Source: Cordilura impudica (taxonomy: Eukaryota > Arthropoda > Insecta > Diptera > Scathophagidae). Taken from it: a stretch of DNA of 64,000 nt. Below the pieces are notes generated by a model. That model was not told the DNA's origin. It saw only the letters and a program-made list of their open reading frames with translations, and ran no database searches. Each line of letters opens with the position of its first letter. Position 1 is the stretch's first letter. This document shows, one piece after another, positions 1 to 10,326 of this stretch. The translations under genes were made by a program, and so were the position numbers. The DNA is taken from the NCBI GenBank assembly GCA_963682025.1, contig OY821521.1, forward strand, positions 99,811,354-99,875,353. The letters run 5' to 3'.

Positions 1-181
1 TGGTCGTGTTTTATGCATTTGGTGCGATTTGTCAACTTTAAGTTTTAAATATGGGTTCAAAAGTGAAATTTATTTCAATCAAATAATTTTTTTCTAGTTA
101 CCGCGAATTTAGGGATTAGTTTTGTGTAAAATATAAAAAAATTGGACCAACGGTGAGGCCTGGGCATCCACCTAAAGCAAA

Positions 182-197
182 GTACACTGTAGTGTAC
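182..197. repeat. piggyBac left subterminal 16-bp near-palindrome
   Basis: GTACACTGTAGTGTAC, palindromic except at the central positions. It is identical to the motif at 2559-2574 on the far side of the transposase. It is likely a transposase-binding subterminal repeat; this is inferred from position only. Confidence 0.6.
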
Positions 198-395
198 ATG
201 AGTACTGAAAGGTTGCTAAGCAAAAATTTTTCACTGTGATTTTGTGCATAGATTTATTTCTATATCCTTGCAAAAATCAATTTAAAAGTGAACGTGGTGT
301 TGCAGTTATCATATTTATATCCTTAAATACTTTTTGGTAAGTTTTAGTTTTTACTTTTTTTCAAATTGTAATCGTGGTTTAAATTTTTAGTAAAA

Positions 396-2384
396 ATGAA
401 TCGTACAAAACCTGGATTTATGACAAACGAGCAAATTTTGGCTTGTTTGGAAGATTGTTCAGATGTAAGTGATGGTAATTTATCTGATGAAGAAGCTGTT
501 ATGGTTAAGGATATAAAAAACAACCAGGATTATAGTGACGAGGAGCTCGATGATATTGATGCTGAGGAGGTTTATAATTTTGCTGCGCTGGGTAACGATG
601 ATAAATATGTTCCAAAGACAGATTTCTTCAGCCAAAAAATATCAGAAGCTATTGGTCAAGGGCCAAATGAGGAAAATTTAGTGCCCACAACTAGTGTTGG
701 AACTTCTCATGCTACTTCAGGTAATTTTTTGATGTACGAAAATGTAAAAACAGCGAAAAGAACTTCATGCAGAAACAAGGCAACGGCCGAATCAGTTGCG
801 TGCATATTATCATCTCCTCTTGAGGATTATGAATCTGTTGATAAGAAGAGTATTGAGTGGAGACATATCCGGAGCACCTTGCCTGAACCCATTGGTTACA
901 TTGAAGTTCCAAGCAGTAACGATGTCAAAACACCACATTCATACTTTCAGCAATATTTACCGCCAGAATTCTTCCAAAAAGCAGCAGAGTACACAAATTT
1001 ATACGCAATGCAAAATGAAATGCGGTTTAACCCCTGCACAGCCCAGGAAATTGAAGTGTTTTTTGGATTACATGGATATATGGGCATAGTTAGACTTCCT
1101 CGCATAGACATGTTTTGGGAAAGGGGTTTGAGTTTGCCACTCTTCACCGAGAATATGACAAAAAATCGTTTTTTTCATCTACGGACAGCATTACATGTCG
1201 TAGATAACAATGCAAAAGACCCAAATAACTCGGACAAGTTGTATAAGGTAAGACCCATTTTGGATTGTGTTCGCAAGCGATTGCTAGAATTACCACTAGA
1301 AGAAACTCTAAGCATTGATGAGCAGCTGGTTCCATTTAAGGGTCAATTGTCAATAAAACAATACATCAAAAATAAGCCTTACCCATGGGGAATAAAATTT
1401 TTCTTCCTATGTGGAAAAAGTGGTATGCCATTTGATTTTATCGCTTACCAAGGGGCATCTACGGAAATCAGTAATGACGTTGTAAAGGCAATGGGATTTG
1501 GCGCAGCAGTTGTAATAAAGCTAATAAACAGAATTCCTAGAAATTCTATTGGTCACAAATTATACTTCGATAACTTTTTTAATTCGTATCATATCCTTCA
1601 TTTCCTAAAGACGAAGAATATACAAGCTGCCGGGACCGCTCGGATAAACAGATTCATAGCACCACCATTACCAAGCGACAAAGATTTAAAGAAGGATGGG
1701 CGTGGCTCATCACATCAATTAATTAGTAAAGATGGCAGTGTTATCGTCACAAAATGGTTCGATAATAAGCCAGTGCATATGGCTTCGAATTTCCTCGGCG
1801 AAGCTGTTATTGACGAAGTTAAGCGTTACGACAAACCTACAAAATCGTACCTTAATGTTCCAAGGCCAGAAGTAATCAGAAGATACAACGATGGCATGGG
1901 TGGTGTTGATCTTCTTGATCAACTTGTTGCCTATTACCGTATATTCCTTAAATCCAAAAAGTGGACCCTTCGCATTATAATGCACTTCTTTGATATTGCT
2001 ATAACAGCTTCTTGGTTGGAATATCGCAAAGATGCAAGAGTTGCAGGTATTCCCATCAATAAACAGCTTGATCTCATGCACTTCCGCATGGAGGTTTGCA
2101 GTGCTTTAGTTTTGTCTCGGAAACAACCCTTAAAAAGAGTTGGACGCCCTTCAAATAGTCCAATTTCAGAAAGAGCAGATAAGCGACGTTATGTGGCTCC
2201 AATCAAAGATATTCGGTTGGATGGAGTTGGACATATCCCAGTTTTTGATGATGATGCCAGTGGACCTGGACGTTGTAAGTTGCCAGCTTGTACAAAAAGA
2301 ACATATATAAAATGCATTAAATGCAATGCAAACTTATGTATTCAGCGTGGAAGCAATTGTTTCAGTTATTTTCATACATATTAA
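396..2384 (+). CDS. piggyBac-family transposase (intact, 662 aa)
   Basis: This would encode a nuclear DDD transposase that cuts and pastes the surrounding element at TTAA sites. The N-terminal 150 residues are acidic and low in complexity, as usual for the family. The DDE_Tnp_1_7-type core follows from about residue 165. Candidate catalytic aspartates are D308 in LSIDEQ, D392 in LYFDNFF and D505 in MGGVDLLDQ, matching the family pattern in order and spacing. The C-terminus (about 627-657) is a Cys-rich zinc-binding tail with CKLPAC, CIKC and later Cys residues. At 662 aa it is longer than the classic 594-aa piggyBac protein. The ATG at 396 sits in AAAAATGAA and there is no internal stop or frameshift. 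A possible 54-nt 5'UTR intron (GTAAGT at 337, TTTTTAG ending at 390) lies just upstream. It looks intact; whether it is active is unknown. Confidence 0.93.
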   Translation: MNRTKPGFMTNEQILACLEDCSDVSDGNLSDEEAVMVKDIKNNQDYSDEELDDIDAEEVYNFAALGNDDKYVPKTDFFSQKISEAIGQGPNEENLVPTTSVGTSHATSGNFLMYENVKTAKRTSCRNKATAESVACILSSPLEDYESVDKKSIEWRHIRSTLPEPIGYIEVPSSNDVKTPHSYFQQYLPPEFFQKAAEYTNLYAMQNEMRFNPCTAQEIEVFFGLHGYMGIVRLPRIDMFWERGLSLPLFTENMTKNRFFHLRTALHVVDNNAKDPNNSDKLYKVRPILDCVRKRLLELPLEETLSIDEQLVPFKGQLSIKQYIKNKPYPWGIKFFFLCGKSGMPFDFIAYQGASTEISNDVVKAMGFGAAVVIKLINRIPRNSIGHKLYFDNFFNSYHILHFLKTKNIQAAGTARINRFIAPPLPSDKDLKKDGRGSSHQLISKDGSVIVTKWFDNKPVHMASNFLGEAVIDEVKRYDKPTKSYLNVPRPEVIRRYNDGMGGVDLLDQLVAYYRIFLKSKKWTLRIIMHFFDIAITASWLEYRKDARVAGIPINKQLDLMHFRMEVCSALVLSRKQPLKRVGRPSNSPISERADKRRYVAPIKDIRLDGVGHIPVFDDDASGPGRCKLPACTKRTYIKCIKCNANLCIQRGSNCFSYFHTY

Positions 2385-2558
2385 AATTTTGTATTTCTTA
2401 TACGTTCATTTTTATATAAAAAATAGATAAAGCTAATAATATATGTAAGTATCTAAATATGTATAAATATGTCAAATATATTCAATGTACTAGTTTTTTA
2501 TTTATGTGAAAGAAAAAATAAAAAAATTAATGGATTCCTACAACCTTTGATTACCAAT

Positions 2559-2574
2559 GTACACTGTAGTGTAC
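2559..2574. repeat. piggyBac right subterminal 16-bp near-palindrome
   Basis: Second copy of GTACACTGTAGTGTAC, about 130 bp inside the TTAA-flanked right end. Occurrence at both ends of the element and nowhere else that I noticed supports a role in end recognition. Confidence 0.6.
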
Positions 2575-2711
2575 AACTTTTTTGGGGGCGAACGGGGCGT
2601 GGTGGAATTTTTTTTATTTTTCTAATATGCTATATTGAGGCTTCTTAATCAGAATCAAAAGTCCAAAAAATTATTTTTTGGCAAACAAAAAGTGGGGAGT
2701 GAAAGGGTTAA

Positions 2712-3734
2712 AGGTTAAATAACTGTAATAAAATGGTAACCGTACCTAACCGTACTGAGTTTAAGGCGCAGGGGGAGGATATCAAAGATGTACAATTTTC
2801 ACTTCTTTCATATCTATTATCTAATAGAATGCATAAAGTCTTAGTTTGTAAACCAGATTGTGATAGCCCGAAAGTCGGTGTGGGGTCGCGCTTAATCGAT
2901 TTATTAAAAAAAAATTTTTATAGAACATACAAATTTTGTTTTCCTGGTGTGTTATTGAGTTTATTAAATTGATGTATAAATTTGGTTTTGAAAAATAGGA
3001 GCCACAGCCATATCTCTCATTTCATAAATTAGCTCTGGAGTCGGAGTTTGAGCTAAGGACATATTACTCCGGCTCCCAGCCCTGATTTTAGCTCGGGAAA
3101 CTAAACTATTGAATCATTCTCCCGAATTATTTCAAGACACATCTGCAGAAAACCTTCTTTCATCTACTTCAATCCCAATTCGAGACTAAGTGCTTAAGAA
3201 AACGTGGTCTTAAATACCATTGCAAATATGTGGGGATTACTTTCAAGACCTATCTATAGAAACGAAAAGCAATACAACACCATAAAAGATTCAGAAGTGG
3301 CGATTGTACAAGCATGTCTAAATATTGCGATTAGTACGCTTGAGACTGAGACGCTTGTGGAATGAATTACAAGCCAAGTGTTAAATGTCATTCATTATTT
3401 AATTTTTTATCCATTAGTTTTAGATTTTTATGAAGTGCGTCTACTTAAATTTAACTTTATATATAATTTGGTTATAATTTTTGTATTTGTGTTTACTTTC
3501 TTTATGAATAAACAATTTAGTAGCAAAGAAAAATAATAATAATGGACTTATTTCATAAATAGAATCGAAACGTTACAATTTGTTTCTCTAAGTTTGGTAT
3601 TTTCTACATCGATATGAAACGTAAACGAGAATAACCTATAAAGAAATATTCTATAAATTGTTTGTTTTTTTAGCGAGAGTGATAGAATTTATTGTCATTT
3701 TAAAATGAAACATTTTGTATTGTCGTTACTGTTG
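2712..3734. other. non-coding stretch with a possible hAT-like terminus
   Basis: No gene is recognised. At 3038-3086 a short inverted pair, GGAGTCGGAG and CTCCGGCTCC, is followed by CAGCCCTG. Read on the minus strand this starts CAGGGCTGGGAGCC, a form typical of hAT element ends. I did not find the partner end, so this is only a suggestion. The rest is AT-rich with no sustained reading frame. Confidence 0.25.
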
Positions 3735-3870
3735 TTATACCCTACAGACCACTATGAAAAGGGTATACATATATCAGTTTGATATACATATCTCTTGATC
3801 TTTAAAACTACCCGAGTATAGCGATGTCCATCTCTCTATTTAAAATACGGTCATTCACAAAGTAAACCAT
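3735..3870 (-). mobile_element. short INE-1-like (HINE) fragment
   Basis: It opens with TTATACCCTACAGACCAC and an almost complementary GGGTATA about 20 bases later. This is the terminal hairpin form seen at the ends of better-preserved copies in this window (7135-7172, 18119-18160). A weak trace of the internal GCGATGTCC motif follows. It is degraded and its boundaries are approximate. Confidence 0.4.
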
Positions 3871-4319
3871 TTACCTGGGAAAAATTTGGATAATATTGTT
3901 TATCATTATTTCGAGCACGTTGTTGTTGAATTTGGAGCCTTTATGTTGATAAACTGAGGAATGACGTACGAAAATGTGAGGACACTTCAATAAAATACTT
4001 CATATGAAATACTAAAAATATGACACACAACATGTGCATTAGGGATATAACTTTTCGTATTTTTTGCAAATATCAATATTTGCCTGTCAAGGCTTAATAG
4101 TTTATGGAAAATCTATATATTAATATGTGAAGGTAAATTTGTAGTTCCCTTTTTAAGCAATATGCGGGCACGGAGGAGTGTTAAAATTGGCGTAGTTATA
4201 GTTAAAATGGAGAAGAAGCTGAGAATGATAAAATTTATGTTTAATCTGTCTTAAAAATATATTAAATTAAATAAAAGAAAATATATATAATAATTCGTTA
4301 CACCCTATTAATGCGAATG

Positions 4320-4678
4320 ATTTAAATTATATATCAGACGCTCTGGTTGAATTGTGAATTGCTAAAATAGATTAACATACCTTTAGGCTCATTTAATTAT
4401 TCATAATTTTTTTTATATATGTGACCTTCTCCGAGAAAAGGGACCTAGTGTGTCAAAAAACGGGTTGTGTCAAAAACGGTGGATTCTGTTACCAAAAAGG
4501 GTGTAGAAACTTTAAATGCGTTTTTTTTTTCTCAAAACTTAATTTACACAAACTAGGTCGCTTTTCTCGGAGAAGGTCACATATATAGATTAAAAAAACA
4601 TTGGAAGACAAAAAACATTAAAATACAATAATACTTCCTAGAATTTGCACTCGAATTTCGAGTGCTGGGCTATACTAG
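4320..4678 (+). mobile_element. Helitron (family 1) 3' fragment, interrupted by a MITE
   Basis: The right end carries a perfect hairpin, GCACTCGAATTTCGAGTGC at 4647-4665, followed 9 bases later by CTAG at 4675-4678 and then T. That is the standard Helitron 3' terminus (hairpin, CTRR, insertion before T). The left part (4340-4395) matches the segment just upstream of the same terminus in the complete copy at 48411-48788. The two halves are separated by the palindromic insertion at 4416-4586. The 5' end is missing or too diverged to place. Confidence 0.65.
4416..4586. mobile_element. short palindromic MITE nested in a Helitron
   Basis: Arms of about 35 bp at 4416-4450 and 4552-4587 are inverted copies with one mismatch that I can see; each contains GTGACCTTCTCCGAGAAAAG or its complement. 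They surround about 100 bp of spacer. TA dinucleotides flank both ends, consistent with a Tc1/mariner-type MITE. There is no coding capacity. It interrupts the family-1 Helitron fragment, so it inserted later. Confidence 0.65.
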
Positions 4679-4679
4679 T

Positions 4680-4985
4680 TATGAATAATTGTGTTAAAAA
4701 AGGTTTCGCATCAAAACGATGAAATTTGGAATTAAGATTTTTTAATGCCAATATTTTAAATAATTTTTAAATTTTAGTTGCTCTTCATTTCAATACCAAG
4801 AAATGGAATTCAGAATCTGAATAAAATATTTATATTAATATCTACGGATTTATTGAATTTTTATTGTTATTGATTCCTTCCCATATGTATTTTTAAAACT
4901 TAAATGAAATTAAAAAAAGGAAAATTGCTGTTGAAAAATTTCCAAAGCTTGGACCAAGAGTTTGGTAAAATGTCGAAAAAACAAA
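4680..4985. other. AT-rich sequence, nothing recognised
   Basis: No open frame of note, no inverted-repeat element and no similarity to other parts of the window that I could see. Confidence 0.5.
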
Positions 4986-4989
4986 ACGT

Positions 4990-5990
4990 TGAAATATCAT
5001 TATACTTAAACAAATGCCAAAACAGACAGATGTCATTTGAAGATTTTAAGCCTTAGCAAAAGAAGGAAAGAGTAAATATACTCGTAAATGATATGCTAAA
5101 ATATCTGAAGAAATTTTTAATTTGTGGATTAAACTTAAAATAAAATAAATTATTGTGGGAGGTATTAAAAAAGTTGATATTATATTAGCAAAATAATTTA
5201 AAACGTCCGAGTGATAACAATTTTAATGATATATTTGATGTATCCAATAAAAAAGAATCTTTTTCTGAACAAGAATCAGTCTAAAATATAAATTTTGATA
5301 ATTCGGATTACTCATAAATATCTGAAGATGATACTGATGAAAATCTAGATGACGATAGCTACAAACCGTCAGGCAAATAAAATCAACTTTTTTACCACCG
5401 TCGCAATATGGTGGTTGCCAGCACCATATCCTGTATTTAATACTAAGATATGTCATGGATGATTTTGTTGTGGAGCTATAAAATTACTACATAGCTTTCA
5501 AAAATACCTTTAATCAAACCGATGTAGTTCTTAAATGTATGGACAATAAATGATGATGTGCAATTTTTGTTTGAGCTCGGTAAATCATTAAGATATTATA
5601 ATGAAAATAGAAGATTTCCATTCATTAAACTTAAATCATTACCACCATTGAGTAATGTTCGATGGAATTTCAGAGCATTAGTGGCATTTTGATATTTAGT
5701 CTTCTTCCAAATTATCGGGAAAAGCTTCTCCCTATTTGTAATTTCATATTTGGTCCATGGTATGTATGATGTGTGGTTTTCGAATCACTTTTTCCACACA
5801 GATAACTTTTCATCATTAAAAAAACTCAATAACGTTTTTTTGCGGCACTGGGTTCAAGAATTGCAATTAATAGACAGCAGCGCGGAAACATATGTGCAGA
5901 ACGAGCTATGAAAATAGTGCAAGATTTTTTTCCGCTATTCAATTCAACGCGAGCACTTAACTTAAAATTTATTTATTGTTACGCCTAGTC
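4990..5990 (+). pseudogene. decayed protein remnant of an unnamed arthropod repeat family
   Basis: Conceptual translation of about 5580-5985 reads as protein with a few stops and one frameshift. Recognisable stretches include LSNVRWNFRALVAF, a stop, then YDVWFSNHFF, VFLRHWVQELQLID, and after a frame change ICAERAMKIVQDFFPLF and ALNLKFIY. From memory this succession (RWNFRA, WFSN, HW, ERA, LNxKFI) occurs in multicopy uncharacterised arthropod proteins that are probably tied to mobile elements. I cannot give the family a secure name. The upstream part (4990-5560) is too decayed to align but has the same texture. No function remains. Confidence 0.45.
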
Positions 5991-6189
5991 AGTACAATAT
6001 TCCCCATAATGTGCATATAGATGTGTACATATTTTTGATGTGTAATCATCTATGCGTTCAGGGGAGTAAAAATCTATTTCACAATACAATCACAAAACAG
6101 CGTAAGTGAAAATCGGTGTGAGGTATACATAAGTGTATTGGTGCAAAGATTATGATTTAAATTTATTTAGCTGACTCAACAACCTACAG

Positions 6190-6276
6190 AAAGCGCCATG
6201 AATATATAGCAAACAACTGCAACCATCAAGTTTAACAACCATATCAGTTGCTTGCTATACATAGATGGCGCTTACT
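6190..6276. repeat. imperfect hairpin, 29-bp arms
   Basis: The arms start AAGCGCCATGAATATATAGC on the left and end GATGGCGCTT on the right. 25 of 29 positions pair, around a loop of about 30 nt. It could be a degenerate MITE or a hairpin transcript; nothing decides between them. Confidence 0.45.
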
Positions 6277-6374
6277 GTTTGATTTTAATTTTAATCTCCC
6301 CTGTGATCGGACTCACATAGTTTTTTTTATTATTATTGGATCTGCTCTGTGGTGAACCTAACAATACAAATCTT

Positions 6375-7172
6375 AACAAGTAAGAAAATTATAGTCGGTC
6401 TAGACCGACTATACGATACCCTATACCATGCGTTTAGAGACCCTATCTCTCAGGCCCAACTAACTGGATATAGTAAATAAGCATAAACCAAATTCGAGTG
6501 GGATTTTTATTAATTTTTTCAGCTGCAGATATGAAAAAGTTCATATCGGATGCTATATCTATATGGGGACTAGGCCCAAAAATGGACCGACCCTGACCAT
6601 GTTTGGTAAAGTCTCTTGTATTTTGCAAAAATATATACAAACAAAATTTGAGAAGAATCAGTGCAATATTTTTGGTTTTTGATAGATTTAAGTGAAGATC
6701 GGGAAGCAGCTCTATATGGGGCCTATGACTAAGAGTTGTCCAATAGGGATCATTTTTGTACTACTGATTAATGGATGTAATATATACATACAAACCCAAT
6801 TTGACTAAGATTTGTATGATAATTTGGATCTTATGGCAATATATTTCATAAGGGTCATTTGTATGGGGACTAGGTCTGAACATGGACCGATTCTCACCAA
6901 TTTCAATAGCGTTCATCCCATGGCCGATAAAAGATTTAGTACCAAATTTCATCAAAATATATTCATAGTTGCGACCTGCAGTTTGATTACAAACTTTACA
7001 TGGACACACAGACGGACGGACGGACGGACGGACATCGTTAAATCGAATCAGATGATGATTCTGATTCGATCGGTGTAATTAAAGATGGGTGTAGGTCAAA
7101 TATTTTTGGTTGTTACAAACAGCAGCACAAAGTCATTATACCCAAACCACATAGTGGTATAGGGTATAAAAA
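6375..7172 (+). mobile_element. INE-1/DINE-1-like element (HINE), full-length copy A
   Basis: It starts AACAAGTAAGAAAATTATAGT, here followed by the perfect palindrome AGTCGGTCTAGACCGACT and ATACCCTATACCATG. It ends ATACCC plus a hairpin with GGTATAGGGTATA. Near the 3' end there is a run of GGAC(GGAC) units followed by CATCGTTAAATCGAATCAG. The same order (GACGGAC repeats, CATCGCTAAATCGACTC, then TATACCC/GGGTATA terminal hairpin) is characteristic of the Drosophila INE-1/DINE-1 Helentron-derived non-autonomous elements. It is non-coding. Other copies of this subfamily lie at 13.3, 18.1, 22.6, 24.5 and 25.9 kb. Confidence 0.75.
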
Positions 7173-7247
7173 CGAAATATTAAAAAACTTCAAAAAGAAA
7201 AAGTTAGTTTTTCAATTAAAATGGTACTCCCAATAATCAGCGGGATC

Positions 7248-8042
7248 CTACGGTATTGTAGGCAGGTCGTTTCGTCGAAGACGCGTTATGACTGCAGCTT
7301 TCAGATTTCTTGAAAGTGGATTCGGGTGAGTTTCCAATTTCATCTTATAATTTATTTGCAGACAGGGGATTTCATTCCTCACTAAAGGAATATTCAAGTC
7401 TTTGGGTGTATTTTCATTTCTTATGTACCAAGGAGCGCCTGTTATTATTCGCAATATCCTCGCTTGAGACCACTGTATAATATCGATGTTGGTTTTAGAT
7501 GCGTTTCCCCAAAACTGGACCCCATATGCCCATATTGGCTTTATTATACTTTTATACAACAGAACTTTGTATTCAAGGGTCAGTTTCGATTGATGGTTTA
7601 TTATCCAATGTAGACTAGATGCTATATATTTTACTTGGGTTTTCTTAGCTTCAATGTGTTTGCGCCATGTAAGGCGTAGATCCGAATGAATGCCAAGGTA
7701 GACGACATCGTTGGTGTGTGGGATTAAAACGTTGTTCAGAGAAATTGAGGGACAGATTTAGGGCCGTAAGCTGAAACATATTTGCACTTTTGTTAATTTG
7801 CCTTGATTCTCTAGGTAGAGAGCCATGCCTCGACATCGCGTAGGTATTTATTTAGCAACATTGATGCAATGCTAGAGTTCCTGTGAATGCTAATACGGTG
7901 GTCCGTTGGTATATCCAATGTAAAAACTATATACACAATAGGACGTAGGACACTTCCCTTAGGAACACCTGCTTTAATGTTAAATTCATCAGTGGTATGA
8001 CTTTTGTACTTTACTCAAAAACTTCTATTGATTAGATTGTAA
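7248..8042 (-). pseudogene. Jockey-type LINE reverse transcriptase, C-terminal fragment
   Basis: Reading the minus strand from 8042 down gives NLINRSF, a stop, then IKAGVPKGSVLRPIVY (RT motif region), a frameshifted middle, then VVYLGIHSDLRLTWRKHI and IIKPIWAYGVQFWGNAS, ending RRNDLPTIP and a stop at 7248. These are the classic conserved stretches of the 3' half of Jockey-clade RTs. At least two in-frame stops and one frameshift are visible, and the 5' part is absent, as in a 5'-truncated dead LINE copy. It abuts the INE-1-like element ending at 7172. Confidence 0.8.
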
Positions 8043-8335
8043 TGGTGCGGCGTTGGTGGAAGATCCGCTTCCGTTTCCCTGAGCCTTTGCTGGTCGCACA
8101 TGCTGGCGTAGGGGCCTAGCTCGCCGGATGGGTGGGGTCTTGCTCAGGCCCAGGGAAACCGCACTACAGATTTTCACGTGCGATTTGCAAAAAAACTGTC
8201 AATTAACACGGATGCTGTTCATACTTACTTGGGGATTGGGGACGAGGTGTTCTGCCCCTTTAGCCCTCCCTACCATGTTACCTCGACTCCATCTCAATTG
8301 GAGGTAACCCACTGCAATGAAAAGATTAGGTTTGG
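8043..8335. other. GC-rich island of unknown origin
   Basis: This stretch is far richer in G+C than its surroundings, for example GGGGCCTAGCTCGCCGG at about 8111. It has no usable reading frame on either strand. It joins directly to the 5' side of the RT fragment and grades into poly-T-rich DNA after 8335. It may be an untranslated region of a retroelement. I see no second copy in the window. Confidence 0.3.
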
Positions 8336-9300
8336 TTTGGTTTTCTACATGGGGTTTTCAAATTTTATTTATTTTACCTTCATTTCAAGGTTTTTAATTT
8401 TAAATTAATTGTAGCAAAAATTTTAATTTTAGAAACATTTTAAATTTTAGCAACATTCAATGTTTGGATTTTTTTTTTTTTTTAGATTTAGGAAAATTTT
8501 TAATTATAGACAAATTTTTATTTAGACAAATTTTATATTTTTATTTCGGACTGTACTTTTTCTTGTTCGTCATTTAAAAAAAAATTTTTTTTTTCCTTAA
8601 CTTATGTACTAATTATTACACCCGTTAGGTTTACAAACCGTTATGTTTTCATGACTATATATAACTGTATTCTTTTTTTGTTTTTAAGTAGCAAAGTTGT
8701 CTTATAGACAACTATTTATAATTTATAAAAAAATCTTGGTTTAGCAAAAATTTTTTTTTTTTTTTTTGTTAAATTTACATTTATTAAATTTTATTAATTT
8801 AGAAAAAAATTTTAGATAAATTTAAATTTAGAAGAATTTTAGTTTTTGGTACATTTTAATTTTATGAAAAATTTTAATTTTAACAATATTTAATTATTAG
8901 AAAAATTTTTACTTTTAGTAAAATGTTACATCTAAAAATCTTTAATTGATAATTAGAAATATTTATTTACGTAGGAAAATTTGTTTTTACCAAAATTTAT
9001 TTCTATTTGGCGTAAATTTATCAAATTTCTTAACATGGTAAAAAGTTTAGTTTAATTTTATAATTAGAAAAAAAATTTTTTTATATAATATTACCATAAG
9101 TAGCTTACTAATAATACATGTTTTAACATGATTTTGTATTTAAGATAATATATTTAAACCACAAAATTATAAATGTTTATTTATTATTTTATTTTTCGTT
9201 TGAAATATGGTTCATCATCAATGATATTATAATTAAATAACGATTATTAATACAAATGAGTAGTTACCGTTTACAAAATACAAGTTGCTCTATAAGGTGA
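8336..9300. repeat. low-complexity A/T block, degenerate TTTTAGAAAAATTTTA units
   Basis: Imperfect reiterations of TTTAGAAAAATTTTTAATTTTA-like units of roughly 20-25 bp fill 8380-9080, with long T and A runs. No coding potential. The remainder to 9300 is plain AT-rich sequence. Confidence 0.5.
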
Positions 9301-9369
9301 CCGCTTCATCCCATTTTCACTTTGTTCTGCCATTTTGTGTTCTTTGAATTTATGTTCTTTCACAAAGTT

Positions 9370-9430
9370 TAGAACAACGATTTTACAATTTCAGTGTGAT
9401 GTGTGATTGGTGGGGAGGGGGGTGGGGGGT
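9370..9430. mobile_element. solitary end of a MITE family also present at 51.7-52.3 kb
   Basis: AACGATTTTACAATTTCAGTGTGATGT, shared in pieces no longer than a few dozen bases, followed by GATTGGTGGGG, matches the inverted ends of the element at 51710-52284. Here only one end is recognisable. A G-rich run (GGGGAGGGGGGTGGGGGG) follows at 9411-9430. Confidence 0.4.
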
Positions 9431-10320
9431 GTAAGTTCTTTTTTTTTTTTGTACATTTATTTAAAAACTCCATTCTAAATCCTCCATTTTCTTTGAGATA
9501 AAATACTTTTTCTGGTAATTAGGCAAAATTTTTATAATTTCTTTTATTTAATGGAATTTATTTTAATCACTTTATACCTTATGGTATATTTTCACAACCT
9601 TTTCTTTGTTAATTGCAATTGTTTTCATATATTTTCCGCAATTTTTGTCAAAAAAATTATGTATTTTTAATAACTTCGTTTGGTTCGTTTTTTCTTTCTT
9701 TAATTTTAAACCACGCACACACTTTGTTTAAATTAAAATACAAAAATCTTATTTTTTTGCTTTCTTTCATGAATGTTTCAAATTGAAGTTGCTGTGCTCG
9801 ACTCGTCATCAAGTTCTCTCATTCACTTTTTATTTGGTATTACTGTCTGTTCCAATCGCCAAAACTTCAATGAATTTTAAATTCTGGCGTCATCTTCATA
9901 CCACCAATTATACAAGCCTTTTTTTTTTCTCTAGCACAACCAAAAAAAAAAACCTGTTTTTTTTTTTTGTATTACCTACGCTCACCCACTCATAGAATAG
10001 CCTATGTATGTCATTATGTAACTTTTTATCTCTTTATCCCTAATACACATAGATATACATACACTCGTTCATAATCTCACTCTTTTCGTAAAAAAAAATA
10101 CCAACTCATATTAAAAGGAGAGAGAGTAAGTGAGATTATTTAGTGAATGAAGGGGCAAGCTAATACCAATAGCTGAAAACCAGGTGGGAGAACGAGAAGG
10201 ATTGCAAGCTGTAGTTGACCCATACATACATGCATAATCATGAATTCATATAAACAACGAAGAGACAAACAAATCGCTGCATTAATCAGTTTGCAAAAAT
10301 ATAACAAAAAATTTTCCATT
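9431..10320. other. AT-rich stretch, no gene recognised
   Basis: Poly-T and poly-A runs and short ACAT/ATAC repeats around 10040-10075. Short open frames here look random: they are T-run rich and have no family resemblance. Confidence 0.5.
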
Positions 10321-10326
10321 CACATG

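Larger units (their letters stand above)
1..2707 (+). mobile_element. piggyBac-superfamily DNA transposon, left end outside window
   Basis: The element is defined by the intact transposase gene inside it and by a right end that abuts a TTAA at 2708-2711, the target site used by piggyBac elements. Read inward from the right, the terminus starts CCCTTTCACTCCCC. No matching TTAACCC end is visible in the first 180 bases, so the left terminus probably lies upstream of the window. A 16-bp near-palindrome, GTACACTGTAGTGTAC, occurs at 182-197 and again at 2559-2574, placed like subterminal repeats on both sides of the gene. An AATAAA signal near 2515 follows the coding region. Superfamily assignment is firm; the element name is unknown. 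Confidence 0.85.

Noticed and set aside
712..2081. Minus-strand and alternate frames inside the piggyBac gene
   Set aside because: Antisense shadows of an intact 662-codon transposase gene.
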